A program made the translations under genes and the position numbers. A DNA stretch of 64,000 nt, taken from Desulfobacterales bacterium. Its GTDB lineage: Bacteria > Desulfobacterota > Desulfobacteria > Desulfobacterales > Desulfobacteraceae. Shown here in pieces: positions 7,644-17,386 of the stretch. The notes below the pieces were generated by a model. It was not told where the DNA came from and made no database searches. It saw only the letters and a list, made by a program, of their open reading frames with translations. The number at the start of each line of letters is the position of its first letter. Position 1 is the first letter of the stretch. Location of the stretch: positions 1 through 64,000 of the forward strand of contig JAGLHT010000008.1 of the NCBI GenBank assembly GCA_023143455.1. Reading direction: 5' to 3'.

Positions 7644-10358
7644 TTAATTTCTACTCCCATACTTAATAGCAGCCTGGGCTGCTGCGAGTCTTGCAATGGG
7701 AACTCTGTATGGTGAACAGCTTACATATGTTAGCCCTTCTTTGTAACAAAATTCAATAGAAGCAGGGTCGCCACCATGTTCTCCACAGATACCAAGTTTT
7801 ATATCAGGTCTTGTTCTTCTTCCAAGTTTAACTGAAGCTTTGATAAGCTCACCAACGGCTTCAATGTCAAGAGTTTCAAAGGGATCTGCATCCAAAATTG
7901 CATTTTCAATATATTCATTCATAAAAGATCCAATGTCATCACGGCTGAATCCAAAGGTCATCTGGGTCAGATCATTGGTGCCGAATGAGAAGAATTCTGC
8001 ATACCGGGCCATTTTATCAGAAATGACTGCGGCCCTAGGTATTTCAATCATAGTGCCGAATTTATAATCAATGGAAGCGATATTAAATTTTTCCACGACC
8101 TCATTGTAGACCCTGTCTGTAATCTTTTTTGTGAACTTAAGTTCTTTTTCATTGCAGGTAACAGGAATCATTATCTCTGGAAGAGGAGTTTGTTTTTGTT
8201 TGATTAATTCAGCGCTTGCTTCAAGAATTGCTCTTATCTGCATCTCAGTAATGTCCGGAAAGGTAATTCCAAGCCTTACTCCTCGGTGGCCAATCATGGG
8301 ATTTGTTTCTTTTAACGCTTCACTTCGCTGGATGATTTCTTCAATATCAACATTAAGTGCTTTTGCCATTTCTTTCTGGTTTTTTTCTGATTGGGGTACA
8401 AATTCATGGAGTGGTGGATCAAGAAGTCGGAATGTTACAGGGTAGTTTCCCATGATTTCAAGGGTTGATTGTATCTCTTTTTTAACAAAAGGGAAAAGTT
8501 CATTTAGAGAATTTTCTCTTTCATGTTTTGATTTGCTTAGAATCATTTTTCGAAGCAGGAAAAGCGGTTTGTCTGAATCTGTTCCGTAAAACATATGCTC
8601 TGTTCTGAATAGACCAATTCCTTCAGCTCCGAATCTAAGGGCAAGAGAAGCATCATCAGGTGTTTCTGCATTTGCTCTGACACCCATTTGGCGATATTTA
8701 TCAGCAATTTCCATAAATTGTTGAAATCTTTTGTTTTCTGTTGGCTTGAGCATGTTAAGCTTGCCTTCCCAGGCAATGCCTTTGGTCCCGTTTAATGTAA
8801 TAAAGTCGCCTTCTTTGTAAATCTTTGTTCCATTTGTTAATTCTTTTTTCTCATAGTTTATTTTTAATGCTCCTGCACCAACGATGCAGCATTTTCCCCA
8901 GCCCCTTGCAACAAGGGCAGCATGGCTTGTCATTCCGCCCCTCGCAGTAAGAAGTCCAGAGGCAGCCCGCATTCCCTCAATATCTTCGGGGTTTGTTTCA
9001 TCTCGAATTAGCACAACTTTTTTAGTTCTTGCCCATTTAACGGCATCTTCAGATGTAAAAACAATTTGTCCATAGGCTCCACCAGGACCCGCAGGAAGAC
9101 CTTCGGCAAGTTTAACAGCATTTTGCTCTGCTTTTGGATCTACTACAGGGTGGAGAATGTCATCTAAATGTTTTGGGTCAAGTCTCTGGACCATGGTTTT
9201 TTCATCAATCATTTTTTCATCAAACATGTCCATTGCCATATTAAGAGCAGCTAGGGCAGTTCTTTTTCCTGACCGGCATTGCAACATGAAAAGTTTTCCA
9301 TCCTGGATTGTAAACTCAATATCCTGCATATCTTTATAATGGGTTTCAAGTATTGTCCTGATATCAAAAAGTTCTTGATAAAGATCAGGCATTGTTTCCT
9401 CCAGGGATGGAAGATGATCATTTTGATTGTTTTTTGTATCATTGTTAAGTGGATTTGGTGTGCGGATTCCAGCCACAACATCTTCTCCCTGAGCATTGAC
9501 AAGCCATTCTCCGTAGAATTTATTATCACCAGTCGCAGGATCTCTTGTAAAAGCAACACCTGTTGCAGAATTGCTGCCCATGTTGCCAAACACCATGCTT
9601 TGGACATTAACAGCTGTTCCCCAATTATCAGGAATATGCTCAATTCTTCTATATGAGACAGCTCTTTTACCGTTCCAGCTTTTAAAAACAGCTCCGATTG
9701 AACCCATGAGTTGATCTTTTGGATTGTCAGGAAATTCGATATTAAAAGTTGCTTTAATCTTTTTTTTGAATTTTTCACATAAGTTTTTCATCTCCTGGGT
9801 TGTAATGTCTGTATCGTTTTCATAACCCTTATCATTTTTAAGATCATTTAAGATTATTTCAAGATTAAGTCTTATACCCATCCCATCGACCGGGTTGATA
9901 TCTTCAGCTTTTTCCATTACAACATCTGAATACATCATTATAAGTCTTCGATATGCATCATAAACAAACCATTCATTATCTGTTTTTTTTATGAGCCCTG
10001 GAATTGTCTCTGAACTTATACCAACATTGAGAACTGTTTCCATCATTCCAGGCATTGACTTTCTGGCACCTGATCTACATGATATTAAAAGCGGGTTTTC
10101 TTTATCACCAAACTTTTTTCCCATTTCTTTTTCCATATTTGCCATGGCAGAATCAATTTGATTATATAGCTCTTTTGGAAAAGTACCATCGGTTTTCAAG
10201 TAGTCGTTGCAACACTCAGTTGTAATTGTGAACCCTGGTGGAACAGGAAGTCCAAGCTTTGCCATCTCTGCAAGGTTGGCTCCTTTACCGCCTAATAGAT
10301 TTTTTTGAGTTGCATCGCCTCCTGTATTTTTTTTATTAAACTCATAAATATATTGCAT
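7644..10358 (-). CDS. ppdK: Pyruvate, phosphate dikinase
   Basis: Interconverts pyruvate, ATP and phosphate with phosphoenolpyruvate, AMP and pyrophosphate. In anaerobes it can serve glycolysis or gluconeogenesis. The 904 residues match the family. The N-terminal ATP-grasp domain begins LLGGKGANLAEM, followed by SCRSGARKSMPGMMET. The swivelling domain has the catalytic His in GLLTARGGMTSHAALVARG, and the C-terminal TIM barrel has GIGLFRTEHMF and a CGEHGGDP segment with the active-site cysteine. It is monocistronic and divergent from the ABC-F gene. The PFK gene at 60.5 kb appears to be of an ATP type, so pyrophosphate linkage of glycolysis would rest on this enzyme. Confidence 0.97.
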   Translation of the reverse strand: MQYIYEFNKKNTGGDATQKNLLGGKGANLAEMAKLGLPVPPGFTITTECCNDYLKTDGTFPKELYNQIDSAMANMEKEMGKKFGDKENPLLISCRSGARKSMPGMMETVLNVGISSETIPGLIKKTDNEWFVYDAYRRLIMMYSDVVMEKAEDINPVDGMGIRLNLEIILNDLKNDKGYENDTDITTQEMKNLCEKFKKKIKATFNIEFPDNPKDQLMGSIGAVFKSWNGKRAVSYRRIEHIPDNWGTAVNVQSMVFGNMGSNSATGVAFTRDPATGDNKFYGEWLVNAQGEDVVAGIRTPNPLNNDTKNNQNDHLPSLEETMPDLYQELFDIRTILETHYKDMQDIEFTIQDGKLFMLQCRSGKRTALAALNMAMDMFDEKMIDEKTMVQRLDPKHLDDILHPVVDPKAEQNAVKLAEGLPAGPGGAYGQIVFTSEDAVKWARTKKVVLIRDETNPEDIEGMRAASGLLTARGGMTSHAALVARGWGKCCIVGAGALKINYEKKELTNGTKIYKEGDFITLNGTKGIAWEGKLNMLKPTENKRFQQFMEIADKYRQMGVRANAETPDDASLALRFGAEGIGLFRTEHMFYGTDSDKPLFLLRKMILSKSKHERENSLNELFPFVKKEIQSTLEIMGNYPVTFRLLDPPLHEFVPQSEKNQKEMAKALNVDIEEIIQRSEALKETNPMIGHRGVRLGITFPDITEMQIRAILEASAELIKQKQTPLPEIMIPVTCNEKELKFTKKITDRVYNEVVEKFNIASIDYKFGTMIEIPRAAVISDKMARYAEFFSFGTNDLTQMTFGFSRDDIGSFMNEYIENAILDADPFETLDIEAVGELIKASVKLGRRTRPDIKLGICGEHGGDPASIEFCYKEGLTYVSCSPYRVPIARLAAAQAAIKYGSRN

Positions 10359-10409
10359 TTTTCCCTCATAATTATTTAGTGATATTATTTAATCTTAATT
10401 TATTTTTAA

Positions 10410-10438
10410 AATTAAGGCATAATAAGAATCCAAGTCAA
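10410..10438 (-). promoter_or_regulatory. Possible ppdK promoter
   Basis: On the minus strand, TTGACT (10438-10433) is followed by 17 bases and TTAATT (10415-10410), about 50 bases ahead of the ppdK ATG. The -35 box is good and the -10 box poor, so this is only a suggestion. Confidence 0.35.
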
Positions 10439-10543
10439 GGACAATTATTATTCTTTATTAATCAGCCTATGAATGGTAATATCATATTTTTTTTGATTTT
10501 GTTTAAACTATTATTAACAATTAACTATTATGATAACTGCTGA

Positions 10544-12409
10544 ATGATAAATATTGAATATATAACAAAGAGCTATGGCGATAATATTCTGTTTGACTCC
10601 ACATCCCTTCAAATCAATCATGGTGAAAAAGTTGGATTTGTGGGAAGAAACGGACATGGTAAAACAACTTTACTAAAAATGATTATTGGTGGTGAAGAGC
10701 CAGATGCCGGGATAATCAAGGCGCCGAATGATTATAAAATCGGTTATCTATCACAAAAGTTAAGGTTCTCTCAAGAGAGCGTATTAGATGAATGCTGCCT
10801 TGGATTATTAAAACATGAGAAAGATCATTATTGGAAAGCTGAAAAAATACTTGCAGGGCTTGGGTTTTCAGAACAAGACATGTACGTTCCTCCTAATGAA
10901 TTTTCAGGTGGATATCAGATAAGGCTCAATCTTGCAAAAGTGCTTGTGTCAGAATCTGATCTTCTTATACTTGATGAACCAACAAATTATCTTGATATCA
11001 CTTCCATCCGATGGCTGATAGCTTTTCTTTCATCCTGGCAAAGAGAACTTTTGCTTGTAACCCATGATAGAAGTTTTATGAATAAAGTTGTAACCCATGT
11101 TGCAGGAGTTCACAGAGCAAAAATAAAAAAGGTAAAAGGTGATACAGAAAAATATTATAATAAACTTATTCAAGATGAAGAAGTTTATGAAAAAACACGG
11201 CTTAATGAAGAAAAAAGAGAAAAAGAGATTCAAACTTTTATTACCAGGTTCCGGGCAAAGGCAAGGCTTGCAAATTTAGTTCAATCAAGAGTAAAGGCGC
11301 TTGACAAATCAAAGACAAGAGAAAAGCTTCAAAAAATTGAATCCTTGGATTTCTCATTTAATTCTATTGGGTTTAAAGGAAAACAGGTTTTAAATGCTCA
11401 GGGGTTCACTTTTGGCTATGAAAAGAATGGCAAGCAACTAATCGATGATTTTTCTATAACAATTACTCCTGGAGACAGAATTGCAATAATTGGTAAAAAC
11501 GGTAAAGGGAAAACAACATTACTTAAACTTCTGGCAGAAAAATTAAAGTTAAGTTCAGGTACTCTCAAATTTAATCCAAATGTTAAGATGGGATATTTTG
11601 AACAGACGAATATTAATTCACTTAATGATAACTTTACTGTTGAACAAGAGATCCAAAACGTATATTCTGATATACCAAGGCATCAGGTTAGAAATATTTG
11701 TGGTGCAATGATGTTTGATGGTGATAAAGCTTTAAAAAAAGTGTCAGTACTTTCCGGCGGCGAAAAAAGCAGAACAATGATTGGAAAGTTACTTGTTACA
11801 CCCTTAAACCTTTTAATGCTTGATGAGCCCGACAACCACCTTGACATGGAAACATCTGATTCTTTTTTAATCGCCCTACATAATTTTGAAGGTGCTGTTG
11901 TTTTAATTACTCATAATGAAATGTTTTTAAATACACTTGCTAATAGACTTATTGTTTTTAATAATGATAAGGTGTATATATTTGAAGGGAGTTATCCAGA
12001 ATTTCTTGAAAAAGAAGGTTGGGGCGAAGAAAAAGATATTGTTGAAATAACAAAGAACAGCCCTGATAAAGTTTCAAAGAAAGAGATGAGACAGAGGCGT
12101 TCACAGATAGTTGCTGAACGCTCAAAAGTAACAAAACCGATATATTTAAAAATTGAAAAACTCGAAAATTTGATAAGTGAATTGGAAACAGATTTGAATA
12201 AGCTAAATAATGAGATTATTCATGCAACAAAAGAGTTAAATGGGCACAAAATAGGAATTTTGTCTGTTGAAATTGCTGAAACCCAAGGCGAAATTGATGT
12301 CTCGTATGAAAATTTAGAAGGACTTTTTGAAGAAATAGAAATAAAAAAAGAACATTTTGGAAAAAAATTAGATCAAATAGATCAGCTTGAAAGGCAACAA
12401 ATTAAATGA
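10544..12409 (+). CDS. ABC-F family ATPase (ribosome-associated type)
   Basis: A 621-residue soluble protein with two ABC ATPase domains and no membrane segments. Members of this family act on ribosomes or stalled translation rather than in transport. The first Walker A is GRNGHGKTT with signature FSGGYQIRLNLA and DEPTNYLD. The second is GKNGKGKTT with LSGGEKSRTMIG and DEPDNHLD. A basic linker rich in Lys/Arg (about 190-270) joins them, and a charged coiled-coil tail (about 520-621) resembles Uup. It overlaps the next gene by 4 bases (ATGA), so the two are translationally coupled. Confidence 0.9.
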   Translation: MINIEYITKSYGDNILFDSTSLQINHGEKVGFVGRNGHGKTTLLKMIIGGEEPDAGIIKAPNDYKIGYLSQKLRFSQESVLDECCLGLLKHEKDHYWKAEKILAGLGFSEQDMYVPPNEFSGGYQIRLNLAKVLVSESDLLILDEPTNYLDITSIRWLIAFLSSWQRELLLVTHDRSFMNKVVTHVAGVHRAKIKKVKGDTEKYYNKLIQDEEVYEKTRLNEEKREKEIQTFITRFRAKARLANLVQSRVKALDKSKTREKLQKIESLDFSFNSIGFKGKQVLNAQGFTFGYEKNGKQLIDDFSITITPGDRIAIIGKNGKGKTTLLKLLAEKLKLSSGTLKFNPNVKMGYFEQTNINSLNDNFTVEQEIQNVYSDIPRHQVRNICGAMMFDGDKALKKVSVLSGGEKSRTMIGKLLVTPLNLLMLDEPDNHLDMETSDSFLIALHNFEGAVVLITHNEMFLNTLANRLIVFNNDKVYIFEGSYPEFLEKEGWGEEKDIVEITKNSPDKVSKKEMRQRRSQIVAERSKVTKPIYLKIEKLENLISELETDLNKLNNEIIHATKELNGHKIGILSVEIAETQGEIDVSYENLEGLFEEIEIKKEHFGKKLDQIDQLERQQIK

Positions 12410-12630
12410 ATAAGAAGCAATTTCAAATTGTTTATGGTATTGTATTAATTGTTGTTGGGATCGGAGTTTTTTTTAAAATTCCCTATGTAATGCCCAAGGT
12501 GGTTGCAATTAATTATTTTGCGCATGCAACTTTAGTTATAGAATTTTCATTTTATTTTTTAGGAGGACTTATTATCCTTGCAGGTGCAAAGAAAATTTTT
12601 AATATTTTGAATAGTACCGGAGATATTTAA
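12406..12630 (+). CDS. Small two-helix membrane protein, unknown function
   Basis: A 74-residue protein with two predicted membrane helices, about residues 8-26 and 45-63, and short charged ends. I do not recognise a family. It is held between the ABC-F gene (4-base overlap) and the GspE-like ATPase (start 3 bases after its stop), so it is certainly co-transcribed with them. The tight packing supports it as a real gene. Confidence 0.75.
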   Translation: MNKKQFQIVYGIVLIVVGIGVFFKIPYVMPKVVAINYFAHATLVIEFSFYFLGGLIILAGAKKIFNILNSTGDI

Positions 12631-12633
12631 CCT

Positions 12634-15393
12634 ATGGTAAGTAAAGAAGATAGAAAAAGCAAGCGTTCTGCTCGCCAACGCCCTTCTAGTAAAACTTCTT
12701 CTAAGTTAGGTGCTACTATTAAAGATCAGAGTGGGCAAGGAAGGATTAGAATTGGCGAGATTCTTTCAAAAGAGGGTCAAATTACAAGCATCCAGCTTGA
12801 TGAATCAAAAAAAATTCACCAGAAAACCCAGGAAAGACTCAGCTCAATTTTACTTTCCAAGGGTTATATAGATCCTGATACAATTACAAGTGTTCTTTCC
12901 AGATTATATAATTATGATGCTTTAAAATATTCTGATCTTAAGCCTAATCCTAAAATTATTGAAACCATTCCCTACGAGATTGCAAAAAAGTACATGGCGT
13001 TTCCTATTGCAACAGAAGGGAAAGGCGATGACCTAACTATTGTTATGACAATGTCTGAACCTACAGACACAGAGGCTGTTGATAACCTTCAGTCAGATGT
13101 AGGGCATAGTCTTAAAGTATGTGTTTCTTCTGAAAATGATATTATTCAGGCATATAGAGATTATTATAAAATAAGCGATGATGATTATAAAGAGCTTATC
13201 CAATTTGAAGAAGAAGAAGAAGAAGAAGTAACAAATATTGAAGATTTTGGCTCCCTTGTATCTGAAGCTGAAGAGAGGGTTGAATTAAGTCAAGAAATTG
13301 ACATGGAAGAAGATGAGCTTGGCGCAGGAGCAGAAACTGCCCCTATTATTAAGCTTGTCAATGGTATCCTTTCAAAAGCCGTGAATGATGGTGTAAGTGA
13401 TATCCATATTGAGCCTTATGAAAAATCTTTTCAGGTAAGATACAGAATAGATGGCAGTCTTTATAAATCAATGAACCTTCCTCCGGCAATTAAAAGTGCT
13501 GTAACCTCAAGGCTGAAAATACTTGCCCGGCTTGATATCGCTGAAAGAAGGGTACCCCAGGATGGCAGGATTAAAATGCGTTTTGGGAAGACAAAAACAG
13601 TTGATTTTAGGGTATCTACTCTTCCTACACTTTATGGTGAAGGAGTTGTACTTCGTATTCTTGATCAGAGCGCCCTTAGTGTTGATTTGTCAAAATTAGG
13701 ATTTGAACAAAATACATTTTCTAGCCTTAAAAGATGTATCAATAGACCATATGGGCTAATTTTGGTCACAGGCCCGACAGGTAGCGGAAAAACAACAACT
13801 CTTTATTCAGTGTTAAACAGGCTCAATAAGGAAGATACAAAAATTTTAACAGCTGAAGACCCAGTGGAGTTTAACTTTAAAGGTATTAACCAGGTACATG
13901 TTAAAGAAGATGTGGGTATGACTTTTGCGAGAGCTTTAAGATCTTTTTTACGGCAGGACCCTGATATTGTCATGGTTGGAGAAATAAGAGACTATGAAAC
14001 TGCTGAGATTTGTTTAAAAGCTGCTATGACAGGACATCTTGTTTTCAGTACATTACATACAAATGATTCCCCTTCAACAATAGGCAGGCTTGTTGATATT
14101 GGAATTCCCTCATATATGCTTTCCGGAACAGTTACAATGGTTCTTTCTCAACGTCTCGGAAGGAGACTTTGCCCCCATTGTAAACAAATAGTTACTGGAT
14201 ATGACCCAAAAGAACTTGAGCACCATGGTTTTACTAGAAAAGAAATTCCTGATTTAGAATTATATGGTCCAAAAGGTTGTAAAAATTGCAATGGAACCGG
14301 ATACAAAGGACGAGTGGGATTTTACGAGCTCATGGAAGTTACCGACGAGGTCTCAAAAGCGATCAATGCAAATGTGCCTGAAGATCAGTTAAGAAAAGTT
14401 GCTATACGAGAAGGAATGAGTACTTTAAGAGAGGCCGCACTTGAAAAGGCAAGACTTGGTGTGACATCGTTTGAAGAAGTTCAGAAAAAAACAGTTGTTA
14501 CTAAAGAAGCTCTACCTGCCTACTTGATTAACCCTGATGTAGAACAATATGAAGATGGGGATTATATAATACGGGAAGGGAATAATGATATTGATTTTTT
14601 TAAATTAGATCAGGGTGCTTTAGATGTTGTAAAAGATGGGAAAAAGATTGCTGAAATAATAGAACCTGGTGTTTATTTTGGTGAGGTGGCAGCCCTCATT
14701 AATGAACCAAGAACAGCATCAATTATTTCTAATGGAAGGTCCAGAGTTACCCGTTATCCAGGCGATAAACTCGCAGAGGTTATTTCAGACTATCCTGATG
14801 TTGCAAAACATTTATTTGAAGTAACTGCAGGAAGATTACATGATACGAATAACAAATTGGCTAATCACATTGGGAAAGAGCTTAAGTTAACTCCGCAAGT
14901 GAATCGGGCATCAGCATCAGTTCCAAAAGCGTCATTAAATATAAAAGCTAATCCAGAGTCTGTAATAAAACCGACTCAGCCACCGACAACGAGTTCAGCA
15001 GTCAGACCAAATGAATCAACCCCAAGACCGGCACAACAGAGTCCAGTATCAAGGTCAGGTCAGCCAGCTCTGCAGAGACCAGCCCCAAGACCAGCTCAGC
15101 CGAATCCAGCAGGAAAACCTGGTCAACCAGCTCCGCCTAGACCAGCTTTGCGACCAGTGCAGCCGAATCCAGCCCCAAGACCAGCTCAGCCGAATCCAGC
15201 AGGAAAACCTGGTCAACCAGCTCCGCCTAGACCAGCTCTGCGACCAGTGCAGCCGAATCCAGCCCCAAGACCAGCTCAGCCGAATCCAGCATCACAACAA
15301 GCACCTCAGCCTAAGCCAATACTGAAACCAGCACCACGTCCAGAGCAGCCAAAGCCTGCAGACCAGACCCAGCAAGTTAAGCACTTGTCCTAA
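12634..15393 (+). CDS. GspE/PilB-type ATPase fused to a cNMP-binding-like domain and Pro/Gln repeat tail
   Basis: A 919-residue assembly ATPase of the type II secretion/type IV pilus class with extra C-terminal parts. In order: a basic N-terminus; an MshEN/GspE-N domain (about 40-170); the ATPase core with Walker A GPTGSGKTT near residue 388, Walker B-like DPDIVMVGEIRD and TLHTND; a zinc site with CPHC and CKNC pairs near 513-552; a cyclic-nucleotide-binding-like domain (about 635-740) with YFGEVAALINEPRTASI; and a Pro/Gln/Ala tail from about 770 that includes a 30-residue repeat. The core looks catalytically intact. No secretin, pseudopilin or inner-membrane platform gene lies nearby. The fusion suggests ligand- or partner-regulated assembly, but this is inference. 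Confidence 0.88.
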   Translation: MVSKEDRKSKRSARQRPSSKTSSKLGATIKDQSGQGRIRIGEILSKEGQITSIQLDESKKIHQKTQERLSSILLSKGYIDPDTITSVLSRLYNYDALKYSDLKPNPKIIETIPYEIAKKYMAFPIATEGKGDDLTIVMTMSEPTDTEAVDNLQSDVGHSLKVCVSSENDIIQAYRDYYKISDDDYKELIQFEEEEEEEVTNIEDFGSLVSEAEERVELSQEIDMEEDELGAGAETAPIIKLVNGILSKAVNDGVSDIHIEPYEKSFQVRYRIDGSLYKSMNLPPAIKSAVTSRLKILARLDIAERRVPQDGRIKMRFGKTKTVDFRVSTLPTLYGEGVVLRILDQSALSVDLSKLGFEQNTFSSLKRCINRPYGLILVTGPTGSGKTTTLYSVLNRLNKEDTKILTAEDPVEFNFKGINQVHVKEDVGMTFARALRSFLRQDPDIVMVGEIRDYETAEICLKAAMTGHLVFSTLHTNDSPSTIGRLVDIGIPSYMLSGTVTMVLSQRLGRRLCPHCKQIVTGYDPKELEHHGFTRKEIPDLELYGPKGCKNCNGTGYKGRVGFYELMEVTDEVSKAINANVPEDQLRKVAIREGMSTLREAALEKARLGVTSFEEVQKKTVVTKEALPAYLINPDVEQYEDGDYIIREGNNDIDFFKLDQGALDVVKDGKKIAEIIEPGVYFGEVAALINEPRTASIISNGRSRVTRYPGDKLAEVISDYPDVAKHLFEVTAGRLHDTNNKLANHIGKELKLTPQVNRASASVPKASLNIKANPESVIKPTQPPTTSSAVRPNESTPRPAQQSPVSRSGQPALQRPAPRPAQPNPAGKPGQPAPPRPALRPVQPNPAPRPAQPNPAGKPGQPAPPRPALRPVQPNPAPRPAQPNPASQQAPQPKPILKPAPRPEQPKPADQTQQVKHLS
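15081..15298 (+). repeat. 90-bp tandem repeat inside the ATPase gene
   Basis: Two full copies, 15081-15170 and 15171-15260, are followed by a partial third copy to about 15298. The copies differ by one base that I can see (CTTTG against CTCTG), so the duplication is recent. Each copy encodes a 30-residue Pro-rich unit containing PRPAQPNPAG and KPGQPAPPRP. The repeat number is likely to vary between strains. Confidence 0.92.
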
Positions 15394-15928
15394 AATTATT
15401 TGTTTTAAAGTACCGTTGTTTTTCGCTGTAGATACAACCACAGTACTGTTGGCGATACATTTTTTCTTTTTTTGATTCCTGTATCCCATGTTTCCAGCCA
15501 TTTCTAAAATCACGATACAAAAAATTAACCCCCTCTTTTTTTCCAATGGCTTTGCCAATTGCGTAAATCAGGTCATGATTTTGAAATTTGCTATACAATA
15601 ACGTGCTAGTAAAAGCATCAAAGTTTCCTTTTTTTGCTACTTTGCAAGCAGCAAGAAGTCGTTTATGGTAGCAAAACCTGCATCTGCCTGATTCTCTGAA
15701 TACAAGTTGCTGAAGAAATTTTTCAAGTTCATATCCTTTTTGATATATGACTTTTAAGTTGATTCTTTCAGCATATTCTTTTAAAGTTTGCTCTCTTTTC
15801 ATGCATTCTGTGTAGGGATGGATATTATGTCTAAAGAAAAAACCCATGATTTCCGCCCCTTCTTTTTTAAGTACCTCGATTGGGAAAATTGAGCATGGAG
15901 CGCAACATATATGAAGCAATACTTTCAT
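15377..15928 (-). CDS. queH: Epoxyqueuosine reductase QueH
   Basis: Catalyses the last step of queuosine tRNA modification, reducing epoxyqueuosine; the non-cobalamin alternative to QueG. The 183 residues carry the family cysteines: HICCAPC at the N-terminus, RCRFCYHKRL in the middle and YRQQYCGC near the C-terminus, suited to binding a 4Fe-4S cluster and a second metal. Its 3' end overlaps the convergent ATPase gene by 17 bases, and its start overlaps the yggS stop by 4 bases. No other queuosine gene is in the window. Confidence 0.92.
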   Translation of the reverse strand: MKVLLHICCAPCSIFPIEVLKKEGAEIMGFFFRHNIHPYTECMKREQTLKEYAERINLKVIYQKGYELEKFLQQLVFRESGRCRFCYHKRLLAACKVAKKGNFDAFTSTLLYSKFQNHDLIYAIGKAIGKKEGVNFLYRDFRNGWKHGIQESKKEKMYRQQYCGCIYSEKQRYFKTNNFRTSA

Positions 15929-16617
15929 TGTCTTTGCCCAAATAATTTTGTTCCTATCCTTACCATTGTGGAACCTTCTTCAATTGCTACTTTATAATCC
16001 TGACTCATTCCCATTGAAAGATGTTTCATTGTAATAGAGGGAATATTTTGTTTGTCAATGTACTCCTTAATTTCCTTAAGATTTTTAAAATATTTCCTTG
16101 AATTTTCAGGGTCATGGGAGAATGGTGGCATGCCCATAATCCCTTTCAAACTAAGGTTCTCAAACGAACTTATATTTCTTGCAAGTAAACAAGCCTCTTC
16201 AGCGTTAATGCCTGATTTAGATTTTTCTTCACTAATATTTATCTGTATTAGAATGGCTTGCTTTTTATTTATTTTTTGTGCTTGTTTATTGATTTCAGCG
16301 GCGAGTTTTAATGTGTCGACACTGTGGATAAGGTCAAAATACTTTACTGCAAACTTTGCTTTGTTTGATTGGAGATGCCCTATGAAATGCCATGATAAAG
16401 TATTATCATTCATGCTGTCTATTTTACTTACAGCCTCATTAACGTAGCTCTCCCCAAAGGTTTTGATACCCGCTTTTATTCCTTTATGAATAGTTTCAAT
16501 GCTGTGTTTTTTACTTACACCGATGATAGTAATATCTTCAAGTTTTCTTTTTGTTTGTTCCGCAGAATTTGAAATTTCGTTATTAATTATTTCAAGGTTT
16601 TCTTTTATTCGATTCAT
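15925..16617 (-). CDS. YggS/PROSC family PLP homeostasis protein
   Basis: Binds pyridoxal 5'-phosphate and helps balance vitamin B6 and amino-acid pools; the family has no confirmed catalytic activity. The 230 residues form a single alanine-racemase-like TIM barrel. The PLP lysine is in IIGVSKKHS near residue 36, and further motifs are FGESYVNEA, WHFIGHLQSNK, LSMGMSQDY and STMVRIGTKLFG. It lies between maf and queH in a compact minus-strand operon. Confidence 0.93.
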   Translation of the reverse strand: MNRIKENLEIINNEISNSAEQTKRKLEDITIIGVSKKHSIETIHKGIKAGIKTFGESYVNEAVSKIDSMNDNTLSWHFIGHLQSNKAKFAVKYFDLIHSVDTLKLAAEINKQAQKINKKQAILIQINISEEKSKSGINAEEACLLARNISSFENLSLKGIMGMPPFSHDPENSRKYFKNLKEIKEYIDKQNIPSITMKHLSMGMSQDYKVAIEEGSTMVRIGTKLFGQRQ

Positions 16618-16634
16618 TAGGTTTTGTCCTGTTT

Positions 16635-17225
16635 TTAAAATTCAACAACATTTTCTGAAATGAGATACTCTATGACTTCACAAAGTGGGAGGCCAACAAC
16701 ATTTGTATATGAACCTTGGATTTTTTTAATAAAAAAAGCACCTTTACCCTGAATAGCATATGCCCCTGCTTTATCAAAATATTCATTAGTGTTCACATAC
16801 CATTCTATCTCTTTATCTGAGAGTTTTTTAAAAAAAACATTTGTTTTTACAATGTCAGTAATAGTCTTATTTTTTTTTCCACAACAAAGAGTGAAACCTG
16901 TATAGACAGTATGTGCTCTGTTGCTGAGTGTTTTAAGCATTTGTACAGCATGGGTTTTTGACTCAGGTTTTTCAAGTATTAATTTATTTAAGCAAACAAT
17001 GGTATCAGCACCAAGAACCCATGCAGCTGAGTGATTTTGTGCAATATCCATTGCTTTAAGGTAAGAGAGAGTTTTGACAAGTTTCTCTGGATCATTCTCT
17101 TTTATGCTGGTTTCATCAACACTTGAAGGTTTAATATCAAAATTGATACAAGCTTGCTCAAGCAGCTCTTTTCTTCTTGGAGATTGTGAAGCAAGAATCA
17201 ATTTTGTTTTATTTATACTTTTCAT
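16635..17225 (-). CDS. maf: Maf-like nucleotide pyrophosphatase
   Basis: Hydrolyses non-canonical or modified nucleoside triphosphates and is linked to septum control in other bacteria. I start it at the ATG at 17225, giving 196 residues beginning MKSINKTKLILASQSPRRKELL. The frame stays open 30 codons further upstream, but that part has no Maf similarity and overlaps the tRNA promoter region. Motifs are ASQSPRRKELL, VLGADTIV with the catalytic aspartate, HTVYTGF and KAGAYAIQGKG. It is probably the first gene of the maf-yggS-queH operon. Confidence 0.92.
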   Translation of the reverse strand: MKSINKTKLILASQSPRRKELLEQACINFDIKPSSVDETSIKENDPEKLVKTLSYLKAMDIAQNHSAAWVLGADTIVCLNKLILEKPESKTHAVQMLKTLSNRAHTVYTGFTLCCGKKNKTITDIVKTNVFFKKLSDKEIEWYVNTNEYFDKAGAYAIQGKGAFFIKKIQGSYTNVVGLPLCEVIEYLISENVVEF

Positions 17226-17295
17226 ATAAGAGTTTTTACCAAAATTTAATGAATATAACAATCTTGTGGAAAAATTTACATTATATATGTTAAAA

Positions 17296-17324
17296 TTGAC
17301 TTGCAAAAAAGGCAAAGATATTAT
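17296..17324 (+). promoter_or_regulatory. Promoter of tRNA-Leu
   Basis: TTGACT (17296-17301), a 17-base spacer and TATTAT (17319-17324) form a near-consensus sigma-70 promoter. Initiation near 17331 would give a leader of about 56 bases before the tRNA. A small hairpin, ACTTGGC-TTAT-GCCAAGT (17352-17369), lies in that leader. Confidence 0.75.
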
Positions 17325-17386
17325 ATTAAAACTATCTTGTAGTTAGCTTATACTTGGCTTATGCCAAGTCTTATGTTTAGTCTTAT

